From: Corallococcus sp. NCRR | GTDB lineage: Bacteria; Myxococcota; Myxococcia; Myxococcales; Myxococcaceae | Assembly: GCF_026965535.1 (NCBI RefSeq) | Contig: NZ_CP114039.1 | Location: 124,001-188,000, forward strand | Reading direction: 5' to 3' | DNA length: 64,000 nucleotides | In this document: positions 36,053-45,248 of the stretch, piece by piece | Position numbering within the stretch: position 1 is the first letter of the stretch | How the letters are laid out: each line of letters opens with the position of its first letter | Made by a program: the position numbers and the translations under genes | The notes under the pieces: generated by a model | The model's database searches: none | What the model was told of the DNA's origin: nothing | What the model saw: only the letters and a program-made list of their open reading frames with translations

Positions 36053-37552
36053 ATGGCGACGAAGCCCGCGAAGAAGAAGCAGCCCAACATCCTGGTCATC
36101 TTCGGAGACGACATCGGCTACTGGAACCTCAGCGCCTACAACCTGGGCGTCATGGGCTACCGCACGCCGAACATCGACCGGCTGGCGAAGGAGGGCGCGC
36201 TCTTCACCGACTACTACGCCCAGCAGAGCTGCACCGCCGGCCGCGCGGCCTTCATCACCGGCCAGTGCCCCTTCCGCACCGGCCTCACCAAGGTCGGCAT
36301 GCCGGGCGCGAAGGTGGGGCTCCAGGCCGAGGACCCGACCATCGCGGACCTGCTGAAGCCCCTGGGCTACCGCACCGGCCAGTTCGGCAAGAACCACCTC
36401 GGGGACCGCGACGAATACCTGCCCACCGTGCACGGCTTCGACGAGTTCTTCGGCAACCTCTACCACCTCAACGCGGAGGAGGAGCCGGAGAACGTGGACT
36501 ACCCCAAGGACCCCGCGTTCCGGCAGCGCTTCGGTCCGCGCGGCGTGCTCAGGAGCAAGGCGGACGGCCAGGGCGGACAGACGGTGCAGGACACCGGCCC
36601 GCTCAACAAGAAGCGCATGGAGACCGTGGACGAGGAGTTCCTGGACGCGACCCTGGACTTCATCGACCGCACGCAGCAGGAGCAGAAGCCCTTCTTCATC
36701 TGGTTCAACACCACCCGCATGCACATCCACACGCACTTGAGGAAGGAGTCCCAGGGCAAGACGGGCTTCGGGCTCTTCCCGGACGGCATGGTGGAGCACG
36801 ACGGACACGTGGGGCGGCTGCTCGACAAGCTGGACCAATTGGGCATCGCGGACGACACCCTCGTCGTCTACAGCACGGACAACGGCGCGATGACCAGCAT
36901 GTGGCCGGATGGCGGCATGACGCCCTTCCGCGGCGAGAAGGACACCAACTGGGAGGGCGCGTTCCGGGCCCCCTGCCTCGTGCGCTGGCCCGGCGTGGTG
37001 AAGCCCGGCACGCAGATCAACGAGCTGTTCTCCTCCGAGGACTGGCTGCCCACGCTGGTCGCCGCCGCGGGCGAGCCGGACATCGTGCGGAAGCTGCTCG
37101 ACGGCCATGACGCGGGCGACAAGCACTTCAAGGTCCACCTGGACGGCTATGAGCAGACGGCGCTGCTGTCCGGCCAGTCCCGGGAGTCCAAGCGCGAGGA
37201 GTTCTTCTACTTCGGCGACGACGGCGAGCTGGTCGCCATGCGCTACAGGCGCTTCAAGCTCGTCTTCGAGGAGCAGACCGCCAGGGGCATCGAGGTGTGG
37301 GCGCATCCCTTCAGCAGCCGCCGCGTCCCGCTCATCATCGACCTGCGCGCGGATCCGCTGGAGCGCTCCATGGATTCCGTCGGCTACTCCGCCTGGATGC
37401 TGGACCGCGCCTTCGTCCTGGTGCCCGCGCAGGCCCTGGTGGGCCGGTTCCTGGCCACCTTCCAGGAGTTCCCCTCGCGCCAGCACCCGGCCAGCTTCTC
37501 CATCGACCAGGTGATGGCGAAGATGGAGAACGGCGCCGCCCCCGTCCACTGA
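36053..37552 (+). CDS. Arylsulfatase (formylglycine-type), second paralogue
   Basis: The protein has 499 residues and is very similar by eye to the sulfatase at 21450-23108 over the first 470 residues; it lacks that protein's helical C-terminal tail. The metal site is VIFGDDIG (D19, D20). The formylglycine Cys is C60 in CTAGR, with GQFGKNHLG and YSTDNGAMT completing the active-site set. The N-terminus MATKPAKKKQPNILV is basic with no signal peptide, so it too appears cytoplasmic. It depends on a formylglycine enzyme, encoded 11 kb upstream. The two copies flank the whole transporter/toxin block. Confidence 0.93.
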   Translation: MATKPAKKKQPNILVIFGDDIGYWNLSAYNLGVMGYRTPNIDRLAKEGALFTDYYAQQSCTAGRAAFITGQCPFRTGLTKVGMPGAKVGLQAEDPTIADLLKPLGYRTGQFGKNHLGDRDEYLPTVHGFDEFFGNLYHLNAEEEPENVDYPKDPAFRQRFGPRGVLRSKADGQGGQTVQDTGPLNKKRMETVDEEFLDATLDFIDRTQQEQKPFFIWFNTTRMHIHTHLRKESQGKTGFGLFPDGMVEHDGHVGRLLDKLDQLGIADDTLVVYSTDNGAMTSMWPDGGMTPFRGEKDTNWEGAFRAPCLVRWPGVVKPGTQINELFSSEDWLPTLVAAAGEPDIVRKLLDGHDAGDKHFKVHLDGYEQTALLSGQSRESKREEFFYFGDDGELVAMRYRRFKLVFEEQTARGIEVWAHPFSSRRVPLIIDLRADPLERSMDSVGYSAWMLDRAFVLVPAQALVGRFLATFQEFPSRQHPASFSIDQVMAKMENGAAPVH

Positions 37553-37646
37553 AGGGCGGTGTCTCCCATCCATCGTCGCGAGCAAACACGCCTTGTGCGT
37601 GCCGGGAGCATGAGGCATCCAGGGCCTCTTCCCGGAACCTCGCGAC

Positions 37647-39458
37647 ATGACCGACACCCCGTCCCCTGACGCCGCCCCTCGCAGCAGACGCTGGCGCCGC
37701 GTCGCCCTGTGGGCCCTGGTGGCGGTGGCGGTGCTGGAGGTCGCCATCAACGTCGCGCTCAACACGGGCGTCACCCAGGCCATCATGGGCCGAGGGACGG
37801 ACCGCACACACCTCACGTGGCAGCGCGCGTGGTGGCTGTACCCCGTGGGCCGGCTCCACCTGAAGGGCTTCACCCTCACCCAGCAGGACTCGGACGTCTG
37901 GTGGAAGGTGGAGGTGGAAGAGCTGGAGGCGGGCATGTCGCTCACGGGCCTGCTGCGCAAGCGCGTGGACGTGGACGGCATCGACGGGCACGGCGCCCGC
38001 TTCCACCTGGAGCCGTCCAGCGCCCCCGAAGAGCCGTCCAGCCCGGACAGCAAGCCCTGGGTCATCCACCTCCAGGACGTCACGCTGCACGAGGTGCGCG
38101 AGCTGGACTTCAGCCGCGTGCGCTTCACGGGCGCGCTGGACGTCACCGGCATGCTCAACCTCCAGTCCCGCGAACGCATCCAGGTGGACCTGCCGTCGGT
38201 GCGCGTGGCCGAGGGCTTCATCGAAGTGGACGGCAAACGCGTGGCGCGGCTGGAGTCGCTCGACTCGCGCGCCCGGCTGGACGCGCCCTTCCAGGCCGAC
38301 AAGGGCTACGACCTGTCCAAGGCCCTGGGCGGCCAGGTGAAGACGCGCATCGACGTGCTGCCCCTGGATTGGATCAACGACCTGCTGGGCGCGAGCGCCC
38401 CCGTGTCGCTGCGCGGCGGCGCGGGACGGGTGGACCTGGACGTGCGCATGGAGCGCAACACGCTGGAGCCGGGCAGCCAGCTCAAGGCCTCCGGTGAGGC
38501 GCTGGACCTGCGCGCGGGCCCCATGCGCGCCCAGGCGCCGTGGAGCCTCCAGGCGTCCATGGCCCCGGAGACGGAGGGACAGCCGTCAGGCTCGCTGCGG
38601 CTGGCCTTCGCGCCCGTGCACCTGGCGGGCCCCAAGGGCTACGACCTGGACATCCCGGAGATCGCCCTCGGCGTGCAGGCCCGGCGGCGGGAAGGTCAGC
38701 CGGGCCTGGAGCTGGAGCCCGAGCTGCGCGTGGCGAAGAGCAAGCCCCTGGACCTGCGCGTGCTCAATCCGTGGCTGGGAAAGACGCTGGAGATCGACTC
38801 CGGCCACGTGACGGTGCGCAGCGAGGAGCCCTCCAAGAAGGGCGCGAAGGCGCGCAACGCCCTGGAGCTGCGCATGGACACGGACCTCGTCTCCGGGACC
38901 ATGGGGCCCAACAAGGTCCTCCTGCGCGCGGAGGTGGAGGTGGATGCGCGGCACCTGTCCTGGGACATGACGGAGCTGGGCCTGAGCGGGACGACGCTGC
39001 GGCTGCGGGACGTGTCCTCCAACGGCAACGTGCCCATCCGCGCCTGGAGCGGGAACTTCACCCTGCCGCGCGCCAGCCTCTCCCTGTCCCCCACGGTGCT
39101 GAAGGCGCGCTTCACCAGCCAGCTCACCGACACGCAGCCCATCGTCGCGCTGATCACCTCGTCCAAGAAGCTGCCCGGCTTCCTCACGTCCCTGCTCAAC
39201 ATCCCGAAGGTGGAGGTGACGGGGCAGGTGCAGATCGACGAGCGCGGGCTCCAGCTGCGCGAGCTGAAGGCGAAGGGCGAGGGCTTCTCGATGGAAGGCC
39301 ACCTGGACCTGGTGCAGGGCAACATCACGGGCGCCCTGCTGACGTCGCTGGGCGCGGTGACGGGCGGCATCGAACTGCGGCCCGGCGGCAAGCACGACCT
39401 GCACCTGCTGAAGGCGACGGACTGGTTCAAGCGCCAGCCGGTGCCCCCGTTCCGGTAG
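37647..39458 (+). CDS. AsmA-like inner-membrane-anchored periplasmic protein
   Basis: The protein has 603 residues. One N-terminal span (WRRVALWALVAVAVLEVAINVAL) anchors a long beta-rich periplasmic part of repeated 20-30 residue strands with alternating hydrophobics. The stretch VDVDGIDGHGARFHLEP resembles AsmA/TamB-type repeats, and the end (LQLRELKAKGEGFSMEGHLDLVQG) fits the AsmA C-terminal region. Such proteins are thought to bridge membranes and move lipids. Assignment rests on pattern rather than a diagnostic motif. The gene is 94 bases after the second sulfatase, and its last 32 bases overlap the convergent response regulator. Confidence 0.6.
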   Translation: MTDTPSPDAAPRSRRWRRVALWALVAVAVLEVAINVALNTGVTQAIMGRGTDRTHLTWQRAWWLYPVGRLHLKGFTLTQQDSDVWWKVEVEELEAGMSLTGLLRKRVDVDGIDGHGARFHLEPSSAPEEPSSPDSKPWVIHLQDVTLHEVRELDFSRVRFTGALDVTGMLNLQSRERIQVDLPSVRVAEGFIEVDGKRVARLESLDSRARLDAPFQADKGYDLSKALGGQVKTRIDVLPLDWINDLLGASAPVSLRGGAGRVDLDVRMERNTLEPGSQLKASGEALDLRAGPMRAQAPWSLQASMAPETEGQPSGSLRLAFAPVHLAGPKGYDLDIPEIALGVQARRREGQPGLELEPELRVAKSKPLDLRVLNPWLGKTLEIDSGHVTVRSEEPSKKGAKARNALELRMDTDLVSGTMGPNKVLLRAEVEVDARHLSWDMTELGLSGTTLRLRDVSSNGNVPIRAWSGNFTLPRASLSLSPTVLKARFTSQLTDTQPIVALITSSKKLPGFLTSLLNIPKVEVTGQVQIDERGLQLRELKAKGEGFSMEGHLDLVQGNITGALLTSLGAVTGGIELRPGGKHDLHLLKATDWFKRQPVPPFR

Positions 39459-39825
39459 GTCTCACGTAGGCCGACACCGCGCCCAGCAGCACGTCCAGGT
39501 CCACGGGCTTCTCCAGGAAGCCGTCCACGCCCAGCGCGTTCATCGCCCGGGCGCCCGCGTCCTGCGAGTACAGGACGATGACCGGGATGGAGGCGAGCGC
39601 CGGGTCCTCCAGCTGCCTCAAGCGGAAGGACCAGGCGTTCATCCCCGGCATCATCAAATCCAGCAGGATGAGCGCCGGGCGCAGGCCCTGATGCAGCAGG
39701 CGCAGCGCCTCGAAGCCGTTGCGCGCCAGCGCCACCTCGTGCCCGTCCAGCTCCAGCGCTTCCTTGTAGGCCCGGAGCAGGTCCAGGTCGTCATCCACCA
39801 CCAGGATGCAGTTCCACCAGCGCAT
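39427..39825 (-). CDS. Single-domain response regulator
   Basis: The protein has 132 residues; the ATG at 39825 has GGGAG upstream. It is a receiver domain only: acidic pocket LVVDDDLDLL, phospho-acceptor Asp in LILLDLMMPGM, Ser/Thr position in VIVLYSQDAGA (Ser rather than Thr), and the conserved Lys in FLEKPVDLD. No output domain is present, so it acts through a partner. No histidine kinase gene is nearby. Confidence 0.92.
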   Translation of the reverse strand: MRWWNCILVVDDDLDLLRAYKEALELDGHEVALARNGFEALRLLHQGLRPALILLDLMMPGMNAWSFRLRQLEDPALASIPVIVLYSQDAGARAMNALGVDGFLEKPVDLDVLLGAVSAYVRPTGTGAPAGA

Positions 39826-39979
39826 GCGCCGCACACTCCCGAAGGGTCCCTTTCCCTCCAGGGTGTCAACGCGTTGGCGGCACCACCTCGTCCTGCGGTG
39901 GGGGGAAGGTGTTTTGCGTGCCCTCGGACGCACAACCGTGCGACAAGGCGGGCCGCTGCGACCCCCTTCGGAGGACGAC
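39826..39979. promoter_or_regulatory. Divergent control region, response regulator versus SDR
   Basis: This is a 154-base gap between divergent starts. GGAGG about six bases before the SDR ATG is clear. No promoter class could be assigned. Confidence 0.3.
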
Positions 39980-40741
39980 ATGGCGGAGATGACCTACCGG
40001 ACGGCGCTGGTGACTGGCGCCTCGAGCGGCCTGGGACGTGGACTGGCCCTGTGGTTGGCGAAGCAAGGCGTGCGCGTCTTCGCGACGGGCCGGCGGCTTT
40101 CGCACCTGCAGGCCCTCGCCGCGGAGGCGCAGGCCGCGGGCGCCGTGGTGGAGCCCGTCGTCATGGACGTCAGCGCCGTGGAGCCCTCCCAGGAGCGCAT
40201 CCGCGCCATCGACGCGGAGTGTGGCGGGTTGGACCTGGTGGTGGCCAACGCCGGCATCGGCGGCCCCACGCACGGCAAGCGCATGGACTGGGAGCGCGCG
40301 CGCTCCATCATCGACACCAACGTCACCGGCGCCGCCGCCACGCTGTGCGCGGTGCTGCCCCAGATGGTGGAGCGCCGCCGGGGCCACATCGTCGGCGTGT
40401 CCAGCCTCGCGGGGATGCGGGGGCTCGCCGGCCACGCCGCCTACTCGGCGTCCAAGGCCTTCCTCGCCACCTTCCTGGAGAGCCTGCGCGTGGACCTGAA
40501 GGGCACCGGCGTCCAGGTGACGTGCGTCTACCCGGGCTTCGTGAAGAGCGAGCTCACCGCGAAGAACACCTTCCCCATGCCCTTCCTCATGGAGACCGAG
40601 GACGCGGTGGAGCGCATGGGCCGCGCCATCTTCGCGGGCGCCGCGGAGGTGAGCTTCCCCTGGCAGCTGTCCACGCCCATGCGCGTGCTGAAGGTCATGC
40701 CCAATCCACTGTTCGACGCCACCGCGCGCCGGTTGAAGTGA
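39980..40741 (+). CDS. Short-chain dehydrogenase/reductase
   Basis: The protein has 253 residues of classical SDR type. The cofactor motif is TGASSGLGRG (TGxxxGxG) and ATGRR after beta-2 suggests NADPH. Further markers are VANAGIGG (NAG motif), the catalytic Ser in VGVSSLAG, and YSASK with the Tyr and Lys. GFVKSELT follows the PG motif. It would oxidise or reduce an alcohol/ketone; the substrate is unknown. It lies 13 bases upstream of pyrF, so the two are probably co-transcribed, though no metabolic link is obvious. Confidence 0.93.
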   Translation: MAEMTYRTALVTGASSGLGRGLALWLAKQGVRVFATGRRLSHLQALAAEAQAAGAVVEPVVMDVSAVEPSQERIRAIDAECGGLDLVVANAGIGGPTHGKRMDWERARSIIDTNVTGAAATLCAVLPQMVERRRGHIVGVSSLAGMRGLAGHAAYSASKAFLATFLESLRVDLKGTGVQVTCVYPGFVKSELTAKNTFPMPFLMETEDAVERMGRAIFAGAAEVSFPWQLSTPMRVLKVMPNPLFDATARRLK

Positions 40742-40754
40742 GAAGAGGCCCTCC

Positions 40755-41606
40755 ATGACGACCCCGTCCTTCGCACAGCGCTTCCAGCAGCTCGCCGACG
40801 AGCGCTCCCCCTTCTGCCTGGGCCTGGACCCGTCGCGCGACGTGCTCGCCCGCTGGAACCTGCCGGACACGGCGCAGGGCCTGTCCGACTTCTGCGACCG
40901 GATGGCGGACGCGGCCGGCGGGACGCTCGCGGTGGTGAAGCCCCAGAGCGCCTTCTTCGAGCGCCACGGCCCAGAAGGGCTCGTCGTGCTCCAGCGCGTG
41001 CTCAAGCGCTTTTCCGCCGCGGGCACCCTCACGCTGCTGGACGTGAAGCGCGGCGACATCGGGTCCACCATGGACGCCTACGCGGAATCGCTGTTCGGCC
41101 AGGGCAGCGCGTACGACGTGGACGCCGCCACGTTCACCGCGTACCTGGGCCTGGGCGCGCTGGCGAAGACGGTGGAGCGCGCGCGGGCCCACGGGGCCTG
41201 CGCCTTCGTGGTGGTGCGCTCGTCCAACCCGGAAGGCGTGCCCGTGCAGAACGCCGTGGCCAGCGACGGCCGCACCGTGGCCCAGGCCGTGGCGGACGGC
41301 CTGCGTGAGCTGAACGAGAAGGCCGGCCCCGGCGTGCTGCCCGCGGGCGCGGTGATGGGCGCCACGCTGCCCCCGGCCGACCGCGACGTGGTGGAGCGGC
41401 TGGGAAGCGCGCTGCTGCTCACGCCGGGCATCGGCTCGCAGGGCGCGGGCTTCAATGACTTGCCCAAGCTCTTCTCCGGCCGCGAGCGACAGGTGATTCC
41501 CACCGCCGCGCGCTCCGTGCTGGAGGCCGGGCCGGACGTGGCCGCGCTGAGGAAGGCCCTGGAAGCACATCAGGCGCCCTCGCGTGCGTTCCGCGAAGGC
41601 GCCTGA
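40755..41606 (+). CDS. pyrF: Orotidine 5'-phosphate decarboxylase, type 2 (PyrF)
   Basis: The protein has 283 residues, typical of the longer bacterial type 2 group. It makes UMP from OMP. The active-site signature LLDVKRGDIGST (D-x-K-x-x-D) lies near residue 100. The substrate-binding start CLGLDPSRD, VVRSSNPEG, and the phosphate-binding LLTPGIGSQG (instead of the type 1 TPGIR) support the type 2 call. It is 13 bases downstream of the SDR. Confidence 0.96.
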   Translation: MTTPSFAQRFQQLADERSPFCLGLDPSRDVLARWNLPDTAQGLSDFCDRMADAAGGTLAVVKPQSAFFERHGPEGLVVLQRVLKRFSAAGTLTLLDVKRGDIGSTMDAYAESLFGQGSAYDVDAATFTAYLGLGALAKTVERARAHGACAFVVVRSSNPEGVPVQNAVASDGRTVAQAVADGLRELNEKAGPGVLPAGAVMGATLPPADRDVVERLGSALLLTPGIGSQGAGFNDLPKLFSGRERQVIPTAARSVLEAGPDVAALRKALEAHQAPSRAFREGA

Positions 41607-41637
41607 AGGGCACTGCGTCTGAGATGCGGCGCGCGGG

Positions 41638-44211
41638 CTACTGCGCGCCCATCATGAACTGATCCACGCCGACCTGGTTCTTGTCGGGCACGGCCTCCTT
41701 CGGCTCCGTGCCCTTCTTGAAGAACATCAGCTCGGCACCCTTCGCGCCGGGGCTGGACACCTTGCCCGTCTTCTTGTCGATGTAGAGCCGCGCCAGCTGC
41801 ATGGACTGCCAGGGGTAGAACTCCGACTGGGGCCGGCCCTCCAGCGCGCGCTTCATGTAGTTGAGCCAGATGGGCAGCGCCGCGCGGCCACCCGTCTCGT
41901 AGCGGCCCAGCGGGTGCGGGTTCAGGTCGTAGCCCACCCACGCCACCGTCACCAGGTCCTTGGTGTAGGCCGCGAACCACGCGTCGAAGGAGTCGTTCGT
42001 CGTGCCCGTCTTGCCCGCAGCCGGCTTGCCCAGCTTCTGCGCGGGACCGCCGGTGCCCTGGAGCACCACGCCGCGAAGCAGGTGCGTGAGGATGAAGCCC
42101 GTCTCCGCGCTCATCACCTGCTCGCCCGGCTCGAAGAGGCGCGCGTAGCCCGCGGCCACGCGGTCCTGGAGCGGGGCCCACGCGTCGTCGAACGCCGTGT
42201 GGTCCTCTAGCGTGCGGCCGAAGCGGTCCTCCACCTTGCGGATGAAGTACGTGGGCTTCTTGCGGCCGTAGCGGTTGAAGGTCGCGTACGCGCTGGCCAG
42301 GTCGAACGGGTACACGCAGGAGGAGCCCAGCGCCGCGGAGAAGTCCATGTTCATGGGCGTCGTCAGGCCCAGCTTCTTGGACCACTCCGCCATGTTGTGC
42401 ACGCCCACCGCGCCGAACGTCTTCACCGCGGGGATGTTCATGGAGTTCACCAGCGCCGTGCGCAGGAGCACATCACCCACGAACTCCTCGCTGTAGTTGG
42501 CCGGCTTCCACGACACCTTGTTGTCCGGGTCGTGCTCCACGATGGGCGAGTCCACGATGATGGTGGCCTCCGTCCAGTCCAGCTGCTCCAGCGCCGCCGA
42601 GTACACGAACGGCTTGAAGGACGACCCCGGCTGGCGGCACGCCTGGAAGGCGCGGTTGAACTCGTTGTCGTCGAAGTCGTAACCGCCCACCATCGCGGTG
42701 AGGTACTGGCGATGCGGGTCGATGGACACGAGCGCGCTCTGCGCCTCCGGCGTCTGCTCCAGCCGGAAGAGCTTCACGCCCTCGTCGGGGATGTCCTCCG
42801 CCAGCTTCTTGTCCCACTGCTCCTTGTCGTCCGTGAGCTCCTTCTTCACCACGTGGCGCAGCACCACCACATCACCCACCGCCACGGCCTTCTTGACGGA
42901 GGTGATCATGCTGGCCGGGTAGTAGCTCTCCGGGTTCACCTTGCGCGCCCAGCGCATGCCCAACAGCGGCAGCCGGCCCTGGTGCGGCCCCACCTGCACG
43001 TCCGCGCCCTTGCCGTCGTCGTCGATGCGGGTGACGACGCCCACGTAGAGGCGGTTCTCGACGAGTTCCTCCTTGCCCATGGCCTTCTTCGCCTTGGCGA
43101 TGAAGGCGCCGCGCTCACCCTCGGTGGCCAGCTGCATCACCGGGCCGCGCCAGCCCTGGCGCTTGTCCACGGACATCAGGCCGTCCAGCACGGAGTCCTG
43201 CGCCGCGCGCTGGCGCTCGCTGTCCATGGTGGTGAAGACCTTGAGGCCTTCCTTGAGGAGCACGGGGTTGCCGTAGCGGTCCACCACGTCCTTGCGCACC
43301 TGCTCCACGAAGTACGGGGCGAACTCGTGGAAGACGTCCTCCACCGGGTACACCTTCACCGGCTCCGCGTTGGCCTGGTCGTGCTCCTCCTTCGAAATCA
43401 TGCCCTCCGTCAGCATGCGGCCCAGCACGTACGAGCGGCGCTTCTTCGCGGCGTCCGGACGCAGGAAGGGCGAGTAGCGGCTGGGCGCCTGGGGCAGGCC
43501 CGCGATGAGGGTCATCTCCCCCAGCGTCAGGTCGCGCACGTCCTTGCGGTAGTAGTTCTCCGCCGCGCTCTGCACGCCGTAGCTGTGGTGCCCGAGGAAG
43601 ACGTTGTTCAGGTAGAGGTAGAGGATCTCCTCCTTGGTCAGCGCCTGCTCCAGGCGGAAGGCGAGGATGGCCTCGCGAATCTTGCGCTTGGGTGTCTTCG
43701 CGGTGGCCTCCTTGTAGCCCTCCGCGGAGATGAGCACCGCCTTCGCGGTCTGCTGCGTGAGCGTGGAGCCGCCCTGCACGCCGCCGCCGCGCAGGCCCAG
43801 CTTCGTCAGCACCGTCTTGGTGACGGCGCGCGTGGTGCCCAGCACGTCCACGCCGAAGTGGTCGAAGAAGCTGGAGTCCTCGCTGGCGATGAACGCCTGG
43901 ACGAGCCGCTTGGGGATGCGCTCGTAGGGCACCACCTTGCGCCGCTCGTTGTAGAACTCGCCCGCGAGCACGGCGTCGTCGGTGTAGACCTCCGTGACGA
44001 TGGGCGGCCAGTACTCGTCCACCTTCGGGATGGCGGGCAGCCCGTCGGAGAAGACGTAGTAGGCGCCCACGACGGCGAGCACGCCCGCGGTGGCGCCCAT
44101 GAGGCCCAGCACGGCCACGAGCTTCATCAAGCGCACGAGGATGTTGCGCTTGGGCGGAACGCCGTCGAGCACCAGCTTGGAGCGGCTGCGGTCAATCTTC
44201 GGGTCGGCCAT
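41638..44211 (-). CDS. Penicillin-binding protein 1A (bifunctional transglycosylase/transpeptidase)
   Basis: The protein has 857 residues from the ATG at 44211; a TTG at 44238 also fits, and neither has a strong ribosome site. The N-terminal span is LMKLVAVLGLMGATAGVLAVVGAYYVF. The GT51 domain has its catalytic Glu E111 in IASEDSSFFDHFG and GGSTLTQQTAK. An OB-like insertion (about 345-440) is followed by the transpeptidase with the Ser of S-x-x-K near 530 (PGSSFKPF) and KTGTTNDSF near 745. It builds and cross-links peptidoglycan. It follows the pseudouridine synthase by 30 bases on the same strand. Confidence 0.95.
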   Translation of the reverse strand: MADPKIDRSRSKLVLDGVPPKRNILVRLMKLVAVLGLMGATAGVLAVVGAYYVFSDGLPAIPKVDEYWPPIVTEVYTDDAVLAGEFYNERRKVVPYERIPKRLVQAFIASEDSSFFDHFGVDVLGTTRAVTKTVLTKLGLRGGGVQGGSTLTQQTAKAVLISAEGYKEATAKTPKRKIREAILAFRLEQALTKEEILYLYLNNVFLGHHSYGVQSAAENYYRKDVRDLTLGEMTLIAGLPQAPSRYSPFLRPDAAKKRRSYVLGRMLTEGMISKEEHDQANAEPVKVYPVEDVFHEFAPYFVEQVRKDVVDRYGNPVLLKEGLKVFTTMDSERQRAAQDSVLDGLMSVDKRQGWRGPVMQLATEGERGAFIAKAKKAMGKEELVENRLYVGVVTRIDDDGKGADVQVGPHQGRLPLLGMRWARKVNPESYYPASMITSVKKAVAVGDVVVLRHVVKKELTDDKEQWDKKLAEDIPDEGVKLFRLEQTPEAQSALVSIDPHRQYLTAMVGGYDFDDNEFNRAFQACRQPGSSFKPFVYSAALEQLDWTEATIIVDSPIVEHDPDNKVSWKPANYSEEFVGDVLLRTALVNSMNIPAVKTFGAVGVHNMAEWSKKLGLTTPMNMDFSAALGSSCVYPFDLASAYATFNRYGRKKPTYFIRKVEDRFGRTLEDHTAFDDAWAPLQDRVAAGYARLFEPGEQVMSAETGFILTHLLRGVVLQGTGGPAQKLGKPAAGKTGTTNDSFDAWFAAYTKDLVTVAWVGYDLNPHPLGRYETGGRAALPIWLNYMKRALEGRPQSEFYPWQSMQLARLYIDKKTGKVSSPGAKGAELMFFKKGTEPKEAVPDKNQVGVDQFMMGAQ

Positions 44212-44241
44212 GCGTGTTGTGTCGAGTCCTGGGCTCAAGGC

Positions 44242-45204
44242 TTAGAGGAGCGCCGCCCGCTTCAGCACGTCCTTCAATTCAGATGGCATGGGGGTCTCCA
44301 CGACGACCTTCCTGTCATCCTCGGGATGCGGAAATTCGATGCGCTCGGCGTGCAGGAACAGACGTTTGAGCCCCCAGCGCGCCCGCACGTCGCGGTTGAA
44401 GGCGAAGTCTCCGTACTTCTTGTCACCCGCCACCGGGTGGCCCACGGCGACCAAGTGCCTTCTTATCTGATGCGTGCGCCCGGTCTCGATGGTGCAGGAG
44501 AGGAGGGCTGCCTCGCTCGACTGCCGCACGACCTTCCAGCGGGTGACGGCCTCCTGCATGTTCACTCCCCGACGGGCCTTGGATTCGGCCGTCTGCTGGT
44601 GCTCGGCGAGCGGCAGGTCGATGACGCCGGAATCCTTCGGCATCTTCCCCTTCACCAGGGTCAGGTAGCGCTTCTTCGGGTGGCCGTGGGTGAAGATTTC
44701 CGTGAAATGCACCATCGCCGGGCGGCGCTTGGCCACCAGGATGACGCCGGAGGTCTCCCGGTCCAGGCGGTGGGCGGGTGAGGCGGTGAAGTCGTTGCGG
44801 GTGGCCTTGGGGCCCAGGTAGGCCCGCACGTAATCCACCAGGGTGCCCCCGGTGATGCCGCTGCCGGTATGGACGGCCATTCCGCTGGGCTTGTCCACGG
44901 CCATGAGCCAGTCGTCTTCCAACAGGATGACCAGCCGGGAGGGGTCTACCGGTGGCGGCGGGGGGGGCGGACGGTCCGATTTCGGACGCTCCGCGAGGGT
45001 GAGTTGCTCTTCGGTGCCGCGGATGGTGAGCACGTCTCCTTCGACAAGCAACTGCTCTGGCTGCGCGCGCTTGCCATTCACCCGCACCTTCTTGGTGCGG
45101 ATCATCTTGAAGAGGTGGCTGACGGGGACGTTGGGCATCCGCTTGCGCAGGTGCTTGTCCAGCCGCATCCCGACGGTGTCGGCTTCGATTCGGTACTCGA
45201 TCAT
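44242..45204 (-). CDS. RluC/RluD family pseudouridine synthase
   Basis: The protein has 320 residues from the ATG at 45204. An N-terminal S4 domain (about 12-70, MRLDKHLRKR...FKMIRTKKVRVNGKRA) is followed by a linker with seven consecutive prolines. The catalytic domain carries the nucleophile Asp in HRLDRETSG, and TGRTHQIRRHL is the conserved late motif. It isomerises uridines in rRNA (probably large subunit) or tRNA; the exact site cannot be told. It is divergent, by only 44 bases, from the pentapeptide protein. Confidence 0.94.
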   Translation of the reverse strand: MIEYRIEADTVGMRLDKHLRKRMPNVPVSHLFKMIRTKKVRVNGKRAQPEQLLVEGDVLTIRGTEEQLTLAERPKSDRPPPPPPPVDPSRLVILLEDDWLMAVDKPSGMAVHTGSGITGGTLVDYVRAYLGPKATRNDFTASPAHRLDRETSGVILVAKRRPAMVHFTEIFTHGHPKKRYLTLVKGKMPKDSGVIDLPLAEHQQTAESKARRGVNMQEAVTRWKVVRQSSEAALLSCTIETGRTHQIRRHLVAVGHPVAGDKKYGDFAFNRDVRARWGLKRLFLHAERIEFPHPEDDRKVVVETPMPSELKDVLKRAALL

Positions 45205-45248
45205 TTGTGCTGGCGCCTGGACCAGACCACACGAATAATTCGCGGTCC
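45205..45248. promoter_or_regulatory. 44-base divergent intergenic region
   Basis: Two divergent starts lie only 44 bases apart, so their promoters must overlap each other or the opposite leader. The stretch CACACGAATAATTCGCGG is the only AT-rich patch and is the probable -10 area. Confidence 0.4.

Noticed and set aside
35831-38302. 823-residue minus-strand open frame
   Set aside because: It is antisense to the second sulfatase and AsmA-like gene, with no recognisable domain.
42397-44781. 794-residue plus-strand open frame
   Set aside because: It is antisense to PBP1A and the pseudouridine synthase, a His/Val/Leu-rich shadow.
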